A stretch of 12,926 bases of DNA, from the NCBI GenBank assembly GCA_937952925.1, contig CALFYA010000354.1, positions 1-12,926 on the forward strand, in the 5' to 3' direction. Under the pieces are notes generated by a model. The model saw only the letters and a program-made list of their open reading frames with translations. It did no database searches and was not told the DNA's origin. The stretch comes from an uncultured Moraxellaceae bacterium (GTDB lineage: Bacteria; Pseudomonadota; Gammaproteobacteria; Pseudomonadales; Moraxellaceae). Shown here one piece after another: positions 5,964 to 11,857 of this stretch (positions within the stretch are counted from its first letter, which is position 1; each line of letters begins with the position of its first letter). The position numbers and the translations under genes are program-made.

Positions 5964-6986
5964 CTAGGGTGTCACAGCATCTGGCGGGGTCAACTCCGTC
6001 ATCGGCCAGCGTGGTGTGGTGGTCACTGCCAATCCATCAGTTTGACCGGCCTTCAGGCGCTGCCAACCGGCAAACGCAATCATCGCACCATTATCGGTAC
6101 ACAGTGCTGGCTCGGCGTAATACACCTGTGCTTTGATTTTTTTCAGCTCGGACTCAAGCCGCTCACGCAGAGACTGATTGGCACTCACCCCACCAGCAAT
6201 CACCAAACGCTTGAGACCGGTTTGTTTGAGGGCTTTCACGCACTTTTTAACCAGTGTATCGACCATCGCTTCTTGGAAACTCGCCGCCAAATCCGCTTCA
6301 CGGCCTTGGCCTTGGATCTTTTGGTATTGCTGCAAAACTGCGGTTTTCATGCCACTAAACGAAAAATCTAGACCTTGATGCAACAGCGGACGTGGCAATT
6401 GAAATGCTTTGGGATCGCCTTGCTGCGCAAGCTTGGCAATCTGCGGGCCACCGGGGTATGGCAAGCCCATCATCTTGGCAACTTTATCAAAGGCTTCACC
6501 CGCGGCATCGTCAATCGACTCACCAAGCAACTCGTATTGACCAATGCCATGCGCCGCCATCAACTGACTATGCCCACCGGAGACGAGCAGCGCCACAAAT
6601 GGAAACTCGGGCGGATTGGCAGACAATAGTGGCGCGAGCAAATGCCCTTCCATATGATGTACGCCGATGGCAGGCACGCCCAGCGCATAGGCGAGGCTGC
6701 GACCAAACAGTGCGCCGGTCATCAACGCCCCCATCAAGCCCGGCCCTCGGGTGTAGGCCACTGCATCTATGTCTTGTTTACTGCAACCCGTTTGCGCCAG
6801 CAAGCTGTCGAGCAACGGAATCATCTTGCGCACATGATCGCGTGAGGCCAGCTCTGGCACCACCCCACCATATTCAGCATGCAGTTGGATTTGGCTATAC
6901 AGCACTTGACCGAGCAAGCCCTGCTCGGTGTCATACAACGCCAAACCGGTTTCATCGCATGATGTTTCCAAGCCCAATACACGCAC
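5964..6986 (-). CDS. tsaD: tRNA N6-threonylcarbamoyladenosine (t6A) transferase subunit TsaD
   Basis: From the GTG at 6986 this is a 340-residue TsaD/Kae1/Gcp protein. In E. coli TsaD transfers the threonylcarbamoyl group from TC-AMP to A37 of ANN-decoding tRNAs, with TsaB and TsaE. The N-terminus V-R-V-L-G-L-E-T-S-C-D-E-T is the family signature. The metal-binding motif H111-M-E-G-H115 falls at the same numbers as in E. coli, which supports the GTG start; an AGGGGA ribosome-binding site lies just upstream. G-G-V-S-A-N and a late C-T-D-N-G-A-M motif (nucleotide/metal binding) are present. A longer frame from 7151 would add 55 unrelated residues and overlap rpsU, so it is rejected. It is divergent from rpsU and convergent with the barrel-protein gene. 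Confidence 0.97.
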   Translation of the reverse strand: MRVLGLETSCDETGLALYDTEQGLLGQVLYSQIQLHAEYGGVVPELASRDHVRKMIPLLDSLLAQTGCSKQDIDAVAYTRGPGLMGALMTGALFGRSLAYALGVPAIGVHHMEGHLLAPLLSANPPEFPFVALLVSGGHSQLMAAHGIGQYELLGESIDDAAGEAFDKVAKMMGLPYPGGPQIAKLAQQGDPKAFQLPRPLLHQGLDFSFSGMKTAVLQQYQKIQGQGREADLAASFQEAMVDTLVKKCVKALKQTGLKRLVIAGGVSANQSLRERLESELKKIKAQVYYAEPALCTDNGAMIAFAGWQRLKAGQTDGLAVTTTPRWPMTELTPPDAVTP

Positions 6987-7058
6987 ACCATTTCCCCTAT
7001 TGACCACCAGATTGCGCCAAAACCTCAAGGAGGACTGACAAAAAAACACCTTCAGAAC

Positions 7059-7087
7059 TTGCCGACCACGCCAGCGATGCGTAGAAT
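7059..7087 (+). promoter_or_regulatory. Sigma70-type promoter for rpsU-yqeY
   Basis: TTGCCG (7059-7064) and TAGAAT (7082-7087) are separated by exactly 17 bases, close to the sigma70 consensus. The predicted transcript start is near 7094, giving a leader of about 50 bases before rpsU. On the opposite strand a much weaker TTGCCA-N17-CATTCT pair overlaps the same bases and could serve tsaD, but it is not convincing. Confidence 0.65.
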
Positions 7088-7097
7088 GTCGCACTTT

Positions 7098-7120
7098 AGT
7101 CTGTCTGGCAAATACAGACT
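7098..7120 (+). promoter_or_regulatory. Leader hairpin upstream of rpsU
   Basis: AGTCTGT (7098-7104) and ACAGACT (7114-7120) form a perfect 7-bp stem with a 9-base loop, starting a few bases after the predicted transcript start and ending 11 bases before the GAGG ribosome-binding site (7132-7135). No T run follows, so it is not a terminator. It might stabilise the mRNA or be a binding site for S21 feedback control; the sequence alone cannot decide. Confidence 0.45.
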
Positions 7121-7142
7121 CCCGTGATTTTGAGGATTTTAC

Positions 7143-7358
7143 ATGCCACAAGTTAAGCTGAAAGAAGGCGAACCCGTTGACGTCGCCATCCGTCGTTTCA
7201 AACGTTCATGCGAAAAAGCCGGTGTTTTGGCTGATGTTCGCAAGCGCGAATTCTACGAAAAGCCCACTCAAGAGCGCAAACGTAAGAAAGCCGCAGCTGT
7301 AAAACGCTATGCCAAGAAATTGGCACGTGAGTCGGTACGCACCACTCGCATGTACTAA
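7143..7358 (+). CDS. rpsU: Small-subunit ribosomal protein bS21
   Basis: This 71-residue, highly basic protein has the standard bS21 N-terminus M-P-Q-V-K-L-K-E-G-E-P-V-D-V-A-I-R-R-F-K-R and the K-R-K-K-A-A-A-V-K-R helix. bS21 binds the 30S subunit near the anti-Shine-Dalgarno end of 16S rRNA and aids initiation. Length and start agree with the family, with a GAGG ribosome-binding site at 7132-7135. The next gene, yqeY, follows after 22 bases and likely shares its mRNA. The dnaG-rpoD genes that follow rpsU in E. coli are not here. The promoter and leader hairpin are listed separately. Confidence 0.98.
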   Translation: MPQVKLKEGEPVDVAIRRFKRSCEKAGVLADVRKREFYEKPTQERKRKKAAAVKRYAKKLARESVRTTRMY

Positions 7359-7380
7359 GATGTATTGAAGGCAGCCCATC

Positions 7381-7827
7381 ATGTCCGAACTCAAATCACG
7401 CCTCACCGATGACCTCAAAGCCGCCATGCGCGAGCGTCAGATGGATCGGATTGGTGTGATTCGTGGCGTGCAAGCTGCCATCAAGCAAATCGAGGTGGAT
7501 GAACGCGTCACCCTCGATGATGCGCAAGTATTGGCGGTACTCGAAAAGCAGCTCAAACAGCGCCGCGAATCGATTACCGCTTATACCGCCGCCAATCGCC
7601 CTGATTTGGCAGCCAAAGAACAATTTGAAATCGACGTGATCGCCACCTTCTTGCCCGCAGCACTCACCGATGCCGAGCTAGATGATTTGATCAACGCCGA
7701 GATTGCCGCACAAGGTGCCAGCTCTATCCGCGATATGGGTAAAGTGATGAATGCACTACGCCCCAAGATCATGGGTCGTGCCGACGCTGCCTTGGTGTCT
7801 GCCAAAATCAAAGCCAAACTGGCCTAA
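7381..7827 (+). CDS. yqeY: GatB/YqeY domain protein
   Basis: The 148-residue protein has the full-length YqeY family pattern: M-S-E-L-K-S-R-L-T-D-D-L-K-A-A-M-R at the N-terminus, an E-K-Q-L-K-Q-R-R-E-S-I segment in the middle, F-E-I-D-V-I-A-T-F-L-P near residue 80, and a C-terminal helical domain including I-R-D-M-G-K-V-M. The C-terminal fold is shared with the tail of GatB, the amidotransferase subunit that acts on mischarged tRNA, so a tRNA-related role is often proposed, but the function of stand-alone YqeY is not settled. A GAAGG ribosome-binding site precedes the ATG. It is probably co-transcribed with rpsU, a pairing also seen in other bacteria such as Bacillus. Its stop is 3 bases from the end of the convergent protease gene. 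Confidence 0.95.
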   Translation: MSELKSRLTDDLKAAMRERQMDRIGVIRGVQAAIKQIEVDERVTLDDAQVLAVLEKQLKQRRESITAYTAANRPDLAAKEQFEIDVIATFLPAALTDAELDDLINAEIAAQGASSIRDMGKVMNALRPKIMGRADAALVSAKIKAKLA

Positions 7828-7830
7828 TCC

Positions 7831-9354
7831 CTACACCTTGATTTTCCGATCTGCTCGCATTTCATCAATGCGTATTTGCAGTTGGTCTTTTTGCGCCTGA
7901 TCAGTACTCAGCTTGACTGCTCGCTCGAGCGACACAATCGCTTGATCCATTTGCCCTTGCCAAAACTGTGACTCGGCACGATAGCGCAAAATCTCTAAGG
8001 TTTTGTGTGGGGTATCTGGCAATTGATACGCGGTGGTCAATAGTTGCTCCCACACCACCACATCGCGTGGAAATCGCTGTGCCAAGGCATTTAGCCGCGT
8101 GAGCGCCACTTCAATTTGCCCTTGTTTGCTGTCGATGTTTGCCAGCATCAACTGCAAAGTACGTTGCTCAGGCATCACTTGGGATAGTGGTGCAATCAAC
8201 TGGCGTGCTTTGGCATATTGCCCATCGTCAAACTCAATTTCAGCCGCCACCAGATGAACGAGCACATCATCGGGTGATTGTTGCAGCAAGGGCGCAATGG
8301 TTTGGCGTGCTGGTGCAAACTGCCGTGACAGTCGATACACCGTCGCAAGGCTCAACTGAGCGGCATCATCGCCTTGTGCTGCGGCGGGTTTAAGCGATGC
8401 CACCGAGCTACGCCCCAGTAGCGCCGCCATCCGGCCTTGCAGTCGCCGAAATTGCTGGATCGCTTGCGGTGAACTGGCTTGGATCGGATACGCGGTTGCC
8501 CGCGCTTTGGCTTCGCTAATCCGCTCTTGAGTCAGTGGGTGCGTCAGCACAAAATCCGGCAAAAACCCCAGTGCCCCTTGTTTTTTTTGCATCACTTCAA
8601 AAAAACTTGCCATCGCGTGCGGTGAGTACCCAGACACTCGCATCAACTCCATGCCGAGTCGATCGGCTTCACGCTCATGGTCGCGGCTATAGGCCAACTG
8701 CCGACTCGCTGTCGCGGCTTGTACGCCGGTGGCTATTGCACTGCCAATATCTTGATCTTGTTTGGTGATCAGCATCCCCGCCAAAATCCCACCGACCGAT
8801 AGCCATTTATCATATTTCAGCTCTTCGCTGCGCCGACTAAAGTGCTTTTGGCTGACATGCGCCACTTCGTGCGCCAGCACTCCTGCCACCTCATCCATCT
8901 CGGTCGCTTGTAAAATTAAACCGGTATTGATCGCAATCATGCCACCAGGTACGGCAAACGCATTGATTTGATCATCACGGATAATCTCTAGCCCGACCGG
9001 TGTGGGCATTGAGGCTTGGGCACTGATCCGTTCAAACACCACCCGCAGCTGGTCTTGTGTCCACGGATCTTGGAAGATCGGCATTTGCGCCCGTACCGCC
9101 CGCAAAATCGCTTCACCGAGCTTACGGTCGGATTGCTCAAAAATCCCTGTGGTTGGTGCAGCCAATGTTGGCACACGTAGCGCAACCGATGGCGTGGTTT
9201 TTTCTTCCACCTCACCCAACAAACTCGGCTCAACTGCGGCATCGACCGGCATGGCACCGATCAGCAGCAACAGTAAGATTTGGGATTTGGCAAGCTTGAG
9301 TGTCACAGCGTTCACACTTGGGGCATCATCCCCAGACATTTCTTGAAAAATCAT
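7831..9354 (-). CDS. BepA-like M48 family metalloprotease with TPR domain
   Basis: A 507-residue exported protein. The zinc-protease motif is H162-E-V-A-H166 (in V-L-A-H-E-V-A-H-V-S-Q-K-H), with a third-ligand candidate E229 in H-E-R-E-A-D-R-L-G. After residue ~290 the protein becomes helical with repeated Ala/Leu patterns typical of TPR repeats, the same order as E. coli BepA (YfgC), a periplasmic protease/chaperone that guards outer-membrane protein and LptD assembly. A signal peptide core L-L-L-L-L-I-G-A-M ends V-D-A at residue ~39. The ATG at 9354 has no good ribosome-binding site and makes a long n-region; ATG codon 6 or GTG codons 14 and 17 are possible true starts. It is divergent from the TusA-like gene, an arrangement I recall around PA1005-PA1006 in Pseudomonas. 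Family is sure; orthology to bepA is likely. Confidence 0.92.
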   Translation of the reverse strand: MIFQEMSGDDAPSVNAVTLKLAKSQILLLLLIGAMPVDAAVEPSLLGEVEEKTTPSVALRVPTLAAPTTGIFEQSDRKLGEAILRAVRAQMPIFQDPWTQDQLRVVFERISAQASMPTPVGLEIIRDDQINAFAVPGGMIAINTGLILQATEMDEVAGVLAHEVAHVSQKHFSRRSEELKYDKWLSVGGILAGMLITKQDQDIGSAIATGVQAATASRQLAYSRDHEREADRLGMELMRVSGYSPHAMASFFEVMQKKQGALGFLPDFVLTHPLTQERISEAKARATAYPIQASSPQAIQQFRRLQGRMAALLGRSSVASLKPAAAQGDDAAQLSLATVYRLSRQFAPARQTIAPLLQQSPDDVLVHLVAAEIEFDDGQYAKARQLIAPLSQVMPEQRTLQLMLANIDSKQGQIEVALTRLNALAQRFPRDVVVWEQLLTTAYQLPDTPHKTLEILRYRAESQFWQGQMDQAIVSLERAVKLSTDQAQKDQLQIRIDEMRADRKIKV

Positions 9355-9368
9355 TATTTAAAAATCGC

Positions 9369-9397
9369 TTGACAGGCGCTAGTGTGTTTTTGAAACT
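9369..9397 (+). promoter_or_regulatory. Weak candidate promoter for the TusA-like gene
   Basis: A consensus -35 TTGACA (9369-9374) is followed after 17 bases by GAAACT (9392-9397), a poor -10. It lies in the 70-base divergent gap between the BepA-like and TusA-like genes. The -35 is good, the -10 is not, so this is only a suggestion. Confidence 0.25.
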
Positions 9398-9424
9398 AAG
9401 CCACACTTTTGCTGCACCATTGTG

Positions 9425-9676
9425 ATGAACGCTGCCGCTCCCTCTCCTGCTCCCCCACATCTCGTCGATGCACAAGGCTTGGCCTGCCCGATGCCCCTGC
9501 TCAAGCTGCGTCAAGCCTTACATGGCCTCCAGATTGGCGAGTCGGTGCGTGTGCTGACCACGGATCCCAATAGCCAGCAAGATATACGGCGTTATTGTGA
9601 ACGCTCAGGCCAAAACCTGCTCGCCACATGGCAAGACGCTCAAACCTTTGGTTTTGATATTCAAAAAATGTTGTAG
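9425..9676 (+). CDS. TusA-family sulfur carrier / sulfurtransferase
   Basis: From the ATG at 9425 (a GTG precedes it directly) this is an 83-residue TusA/SirA-like protein. The family signature is present: V-D-A-Q-G-L-A-C21-P-M-P-L-L-K-L-R-Q-A-L, the CPxP motif in which the Cys carries a persulfide. A central V-R-V-L-T-T-D-P-N-S strand and the R-R-Y-C-E-R-S-G-Q helix also match. TusA proteins pass sulfur from cysteine desulfurases to tRNA thiolation, molybdenum cofactor or other pathways; the specific branch is not visible here. It stands beside the M48 protease gene as does PA1006 in P. aeruginosa (reported to affect molybdenum homeostasis), so that subgroup is more likely than TusA proper. 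Ten extra N-terminal residues are Ala/Pro-rich. No clear ribosome-binding site precedes the ATG. Confidence 0.93.
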   Translation: MNAAAPSPAPPHLVDAQGLACPMPLLKLRQALHGLQIGESVRVLTTDPNSQQDIRRYCERSGQNLLATWQDAQTFGFDIQKML

Positions 9677-9680
9677 ATTG

Positions 9681-9720
9681 CCCTTGAAAACCCACATTTC
9701 AGACCAAAAATGAGCAAGGG
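9681..9720 (+). promoter_or_regulatory. Two-tier imperfect hairpin between the TusA-like gene and rpoH
   Basis: CCCTTG (9681-9686) pairs with CAAGGG (9715-9720), and inside it CATTT (9695-9699) pairs with AAATG (9708-9712). No T run follows, so it is at best a weak terminator or an mRNA 3' end stabiliser for the TusA-like gene. Confidence 0.3.
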
Positions 9721-9731
9721 ACACTGCACAT

Positions 9732-9762
9732 TTGCTTCAACATTCCTCACAGCGCGTATACA
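9732..9762 (+). promoter_or_regulatory. Candidate rpoH promoter
   Basis: TTGCTT (9732-9737) and TATACA (9757-9762) resemble sigma70 hexamers but are 19 bases apart, longer than ideal. A transcript from here would carry a leader of ~115 bases. I found no convincing sigmaE-type promoter (GGAACTT/TCTGA) by eye. Confidence 0.3.
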
Positions 9763-9809
9763 CAACCCAACCTGTGAATGTGTTACAAAAATCATGTTTT
9801 GGTTCTGCC

Positions 9810-9839
9810 CATCTGCGCTCATCTGCGTAGGTCGCGTAG
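9810..9839 (+). repeat. Short direct repeats in the rpoH leader
   Basis: CATCTGCG occurs at 9810-9817 and again at 9820-9827, a 10-base period. Overlapping this, GCGTAG occurs at 9825-9830 and 9834-9839. The 10-base phasing would place the repeats on one face of the helix, as for a regulator site, but chance or local duplication is possible. Confidence 0.5.
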
Positions 9840-9846
9840 ACCGTAT

Positions 9847-9877
9847 TGAGCCGGTTCACCCCTGCTCACAAAGGAGC
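9847..9877 (+). promoter_or_regulatory. Competing short stems over the rpoH ribosome-binding site
   Basis: GCTC (9864-9867) can pair with GAGC (9874-9877), which overlaps the rpoH Shine-Dalgarno AAGGAG (9871-9876). The same bases, as GCTCA (9864-9868), can pair instead with TGAGC (9847-9851). Such weak mutually exclusive stems could tune translation by temperature, as the E. coli rpoH mRNA does by a different and larger structure. They are short and may be coincidental. Confidence 0.3.
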
Positions 9878-9881
9878 TTCC

Positions 9882-10742
9882 ATGAGTGATAGCCGTGCCA
9901 TGATGCCGGTTTCGCTAACTGCACCCGGTGTCAATATCGGTGCTTATATCAGCACCGTCAACCAGATTCCGATCCTGACGCCAGACCAAGAAAAGGCGTT
10001 GGCAGATCGTTATTACTATGATGGCGATGTCGAAGCGGCACGCCAGCTGGTGATGTCACACCTGCGTTTTGTGGTGCATATTGCCCGTAGCTATTCGGGT
10101 TATGGCCTTGCCCAAGCCGACCTGATCCAAGAAGGCAATGTGGGACTGATGAAAGCGGTCAAACGCTTTGACCCCAATATGGGCGTGCGCTTGGTCTCAT
10201 TTGCGGTGCATTGGATCAAAGCCGAAATCCACGAATTCGTGATCCGCAACTGGCGGATTGTCAAAGTCGCCACCACCAAAGCGCAGCGCAAGCTGTTTTT
10301 CAATTTGCGTTCTCTCAAAAAATCCAGCCGCAAACTGACGTTGGAGGAAGCCACCGCGATTGCTGCCGACCTCAACGTCACGCCCGAGCAAGTGCTGGAA
10401 ATGGAAGGCCGCCTGACCTCCTATGACGCCTCGTTTGAAGCGCAAACCGACGATGAAGACGAAGGCCGCGTAGCCCCTGCCCTGTACTTGGAAGACAACC
10501 GCTACGATCCTGCACGGCAGATCGAAGAGGAAGATTGGGAAGAAAACAGCAATCGAGCGTTGCACAGTGCCATGAGCCAGCTGGATGATCGCTCACGCAC
10601 CATCCTCAAGCGCCGTTGGCTCGATGACGAAAAAGCCACGCTACACGAACTCGCCGCCGAATACAAAGTGTCGGCGGAACGGATTCGTCAGCTGGAAAAA
10701 AACGCGATGGATAAAATCAAAATGGCGATGTCGGCGGGTTAA
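9882..10742 (+). CDS. rpoH: RNA polymerase heat-shock sigma factor RpoH (sigma-32)
   Basis: From the ATG at 9882, 5 bases after AAGGAG, the protein has 286 residues, the usual RpoH length. A TTG at 9846 would add 12 residues and is not needed. Region 2 is present (L-R-F-V-V-H-I-A-R-S-Y, D-L-I-Q-E-G-N-V-G-L-M-K-A-V-K-R-F-D). So is the RpoH box Q135-R-K-L-F-F-N-L-R143, which marks sigma-32 and separates it from RpoD and RpoS. Region 4 ends with A-E-Y-K-V-S-A-E-R-I-R-Q-L-E, the helix-turn-helix that reads the -35. RpoH directs transcription of chaperone and protease genes and is controlled in E. coli by DnaK, FtsH and mRNA structure. The 205-base leader holds repeats and possible SD-masking stems. 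A strong terminator follows the stop. Confidence 0.98.
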   Translation: MSDSRAMMPVSLTAPGVNIGAYISTVNQIPILTPDQEKALADRYYYDGDVEAARQLVMSHLRFVVHIARSYSGYGLAQADLIQEGNVGLMKAVKRFDPNMGVRLVSFAVHWIKAEIHEFVIRNWRIVKVATTKAQRKLFFNLRSLKKSSRKLTLEEATAIAADLNVTPEQVLEMEGRLTSYDASFEAQTDDEDEGRVAPALYLEDNRYDPARQIEEEDWEENSNRALHSAMSQLDDRSRTILKRRWLDDEKATLHELAAEYKVSAERIRQLEKNAMDKIKMAMSAG

Positions 10743-10766
10743 ACCCGTCGATTGCTAGTGTTACCC

Positions 10767-10794
10767 AGACGTGCATTGCACGTCTTATTTTTTT
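10767..10794 (+). terminator. Rho-independent terminator after rpoH
   Basis: A perfect 8-bp stem, AGACGTGC (10767-10774) with GCACGTCT (10778-10785), has a 3-base loop and is followed by TA and seven T residues (10788-10794). It starts 24 bases after the rpoH stop and ends that transcript. Confidence 0.92.
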
Positions 10795-10885
10795 GCACAG
10801 GCTTGCAACAACCTGAGAAAACCCGCCGCCTTGTTTGGATTCGCGCTAGAATAGCGTCGCGTTTGATTGGCAAAAGGACAACTCG

Positions 10886-11251
10886 ATGTGGCTCGTGGTT
10901 GCTGCACTCAATCTGCTGTGTGGCGTCATATTGGGTGCGTTTGGCGCACATGGTCTAAAAGCTCGCCTCTCACCTGAAAGCTTAGGCTGGTGGCAGACCG
11001 CAACCGATTATTTATTTTGGCATGCGCTCGGACTTTTGGTGATGGGTGCGTTGATGCGTGCCTTGCCGGAGCTGCGCTTAGGTGGCGCAGCCATTGCCCT
11101 GCAACTGGGTATCTTGATTTTTTGTGGCTCGCTGTATGCGATGGCGCTCGGTGCGCCGCGTTGGTTTGGCGCGATTACCCCGATTGGCGGCACAGCCATG
11201 ATCATTGGTTGGGGCATGCTGGCATGGGCAGCCTACAAAACCCTGCCTTAA
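10886..11251 (+). CDS. DUF423 family inner-membrane protein
   Basis: This 121-residue hydrophobic protein has about four transmembrane helices (roughly residues 3-21, 43-60, 67-86 and 94-116). The family motif near the N-terminus, G-A-F-G-A-H-G-L-K, is plain, as is W-W-Q-T-A-x-D-Y-L-F-W-H-A-L-G-L in the second part and P-I-G-G-T-A-M-I-I-G-W near the end. E. coli YgdD belongs to the same family; its function is not established. AAAGGA precedes the ATG by ~8 bases. A TAGAAT (10847-10852) lies 33 bases upstream of the ATG as a possible -10, but no matching -35 is seen. It is the first gene of an apparent operon with thiS, starting 10 bases before it. The link to thiamine is positional only. Confidence 0.93.
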   Translation: MWLVVAALNLLCGVILGAFGAHGLKARLSPESLGWWQTATDYLFWHALGLLVMGALMRALPELRLGGAAIALQLGILIFCGSLYAMALGAPRWFGAITPIGGTAMIIGWGMLAWAAYKTLP

Positions 11252-11261
11252 GGAGCATCCC

Positions 11262-11459
11262 ATGCAGATTGTTTTAAATGGCAATGTCCATCAGACCGAG
11301 GCTCAGACGCTCTCTGAACTGGTGGTGGAGCTTGGCCTTGTGGGCAAACGAATTGCGATTGAACTGGATCAACAATTGATCCCCAAAAGTCGTCATGCCA
11401 GCACCATGCTGCATGATGGTGTACGTCTAGAAATCGTCCATGCGGTTGGCGGAGGTTAA
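11262..11459 (+). CDS. thiS: Thiamine biosynthesis sulfur carrier protein ThiS
   Basis: From the ATG at 11262, preceded by AAGGAG, the protein has 65 residues, normal for ThiS. It begins M-Q-I-V-L-N-G, has the L-S-E-L-V-V-E-L-G-L helix and I-A-I-E-L-D-Q-Q-L-I-P-K-S segment of the ubiquitin-like fold, and ends I-V-H-A-V-G-G-G, the di-Gly tail that is adenylated and converted to a thiocarboxylate. ThiS donates this sulfur to ThiG for the thiazole ring. A longer frame from 11205 overlaps the DUF423 gene and is rejected. The codons for the Gly tail also contain GGAGG (11451-11455), the ribosome-binding site for the next gene. thiF and thiO/thiH are not in the window. Confidence 0.96.
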   Translation: MQIVLNGNVHQTEAQTLSELVVELGLVGKRIAIELDQQLIPKSRHASTMLHDGVRLEIVHAVGGG

Positions 11460-11461
11460 CC

Positions 11462-11857
11462 ATGTCCCATGATTGCTGTGGTCATCAGCACGACCACAAT
11501 CAGCCAACGGCGCTGCGTTTTGCCGAGATTTTCTGCCCTGATACAGTCATTTATGCCGACCGTGTGTATTTTGACACGCCCGACGATGAGGACTATCAAG
11601 AGTTGCTCGAATTTACCGAGCAAGACTTGGTGAGTGTGCAAGTGTTGTTTAACCATCGTCACCTGCTGGATTTGTATGGTGACGAGCACGCCAGCCGCGA
11701 GGATTTGATTGCGTTTGGCCTGCGGGTGCAAATCTGTTGGGATGCGCTCTTGCGTGTGCGCTATCCTGAGCGCGTCATCACCGTGGCGTTTGATCCGCAA
11801 GATGAAGACACGCTTGATGAGCTACAAATTATGATTTATGAGGATACTGCTGCATGA
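11462..11857 (+). CDS. Unrecognised protein between thiS and thiG with a Cys/His-rich N-terminus
   Basis: A 131-residue acidic protein whose start lies 2 bases after the thiS stop and whose stop overlaps thiG (ATGA), so it is firmly part of the thiamine operon. The N-terminus M-S-H3-D-C5-C6-G-H8-Q-H10-D-H12 is a dense set of potential metal or persulfide ligands, like the His-rich tails of metallochaperones. The body (residues 20-131) looks globular, with many Asp/Glu residues, including D-E-D-Y-Q-E-L-L-E-F and P-Q-D-E-D-T-L-D-E-L. No signal peptide or membrane segment is seen. I do not recognise the family. The context suggests help with sulfur or metal supply to thiazole synthesis, but simple co-transcription is possible. 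It is a real gene: good ribosome-binding site GGAGG, tight spacing and full coding character. Confidence 0.85.
   Translation: MSHDCCGHQHDHNQPTALRFAEIFCPDTVIYADRVYFDTPDDEDYQELLEFTEQDLVSVQVLFNHRHLLDLYGDEHASREDLIAFGLRVQICWDALLRVRYPERVITVAFDPQDEDTLDELQIMIYEDTAA

Noticed and set aside
5962..5969. CCCTAGGG palindrome at the tsaD/barrel-gene junction as a bidirectional terminator
   Set aside because: The stem is too short without a loop or T run.
6987..7151. 55-residue N-terminal extension of TsaD from an upstream start at 7151
   Set aside because: It overlaps rpsU and its promoter, does not look like TsaD, and the GTG at 6986 gives the exact E. coli numbering of the metal-binding His residues.
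8581..8607. Homopolymer runs (T8 and A7 on the plus strand) in the BepA-like gene as a frameshift or phase-variation site
   Set aside because: The runs encode ordinary Lys-Lys and Phe-Phe codons in a housekeeping protein, with no alternative frame of interest and no hairpin at the right distance.
9846..9881. TTG start adding 12 residues to RpoH
   Set aside because: The ATG at 9882 has a strong AAGGAG at proper spacing and gives the usual protein length.
10743..10885. TPP riboswitch before the DUF423-thiS-thiG operon
   Set aside because: An ACCTGAGA stretch caught the eye, but the rest of the THI-box conserved core is absent and the rpoH terminator occupies part of the region.
11205..11261. 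Longer ThiS start
   Set aside because: The extension is inside the DUF423 gene, and the ATG at 11262 has its own AAGGAG and gives the family length.
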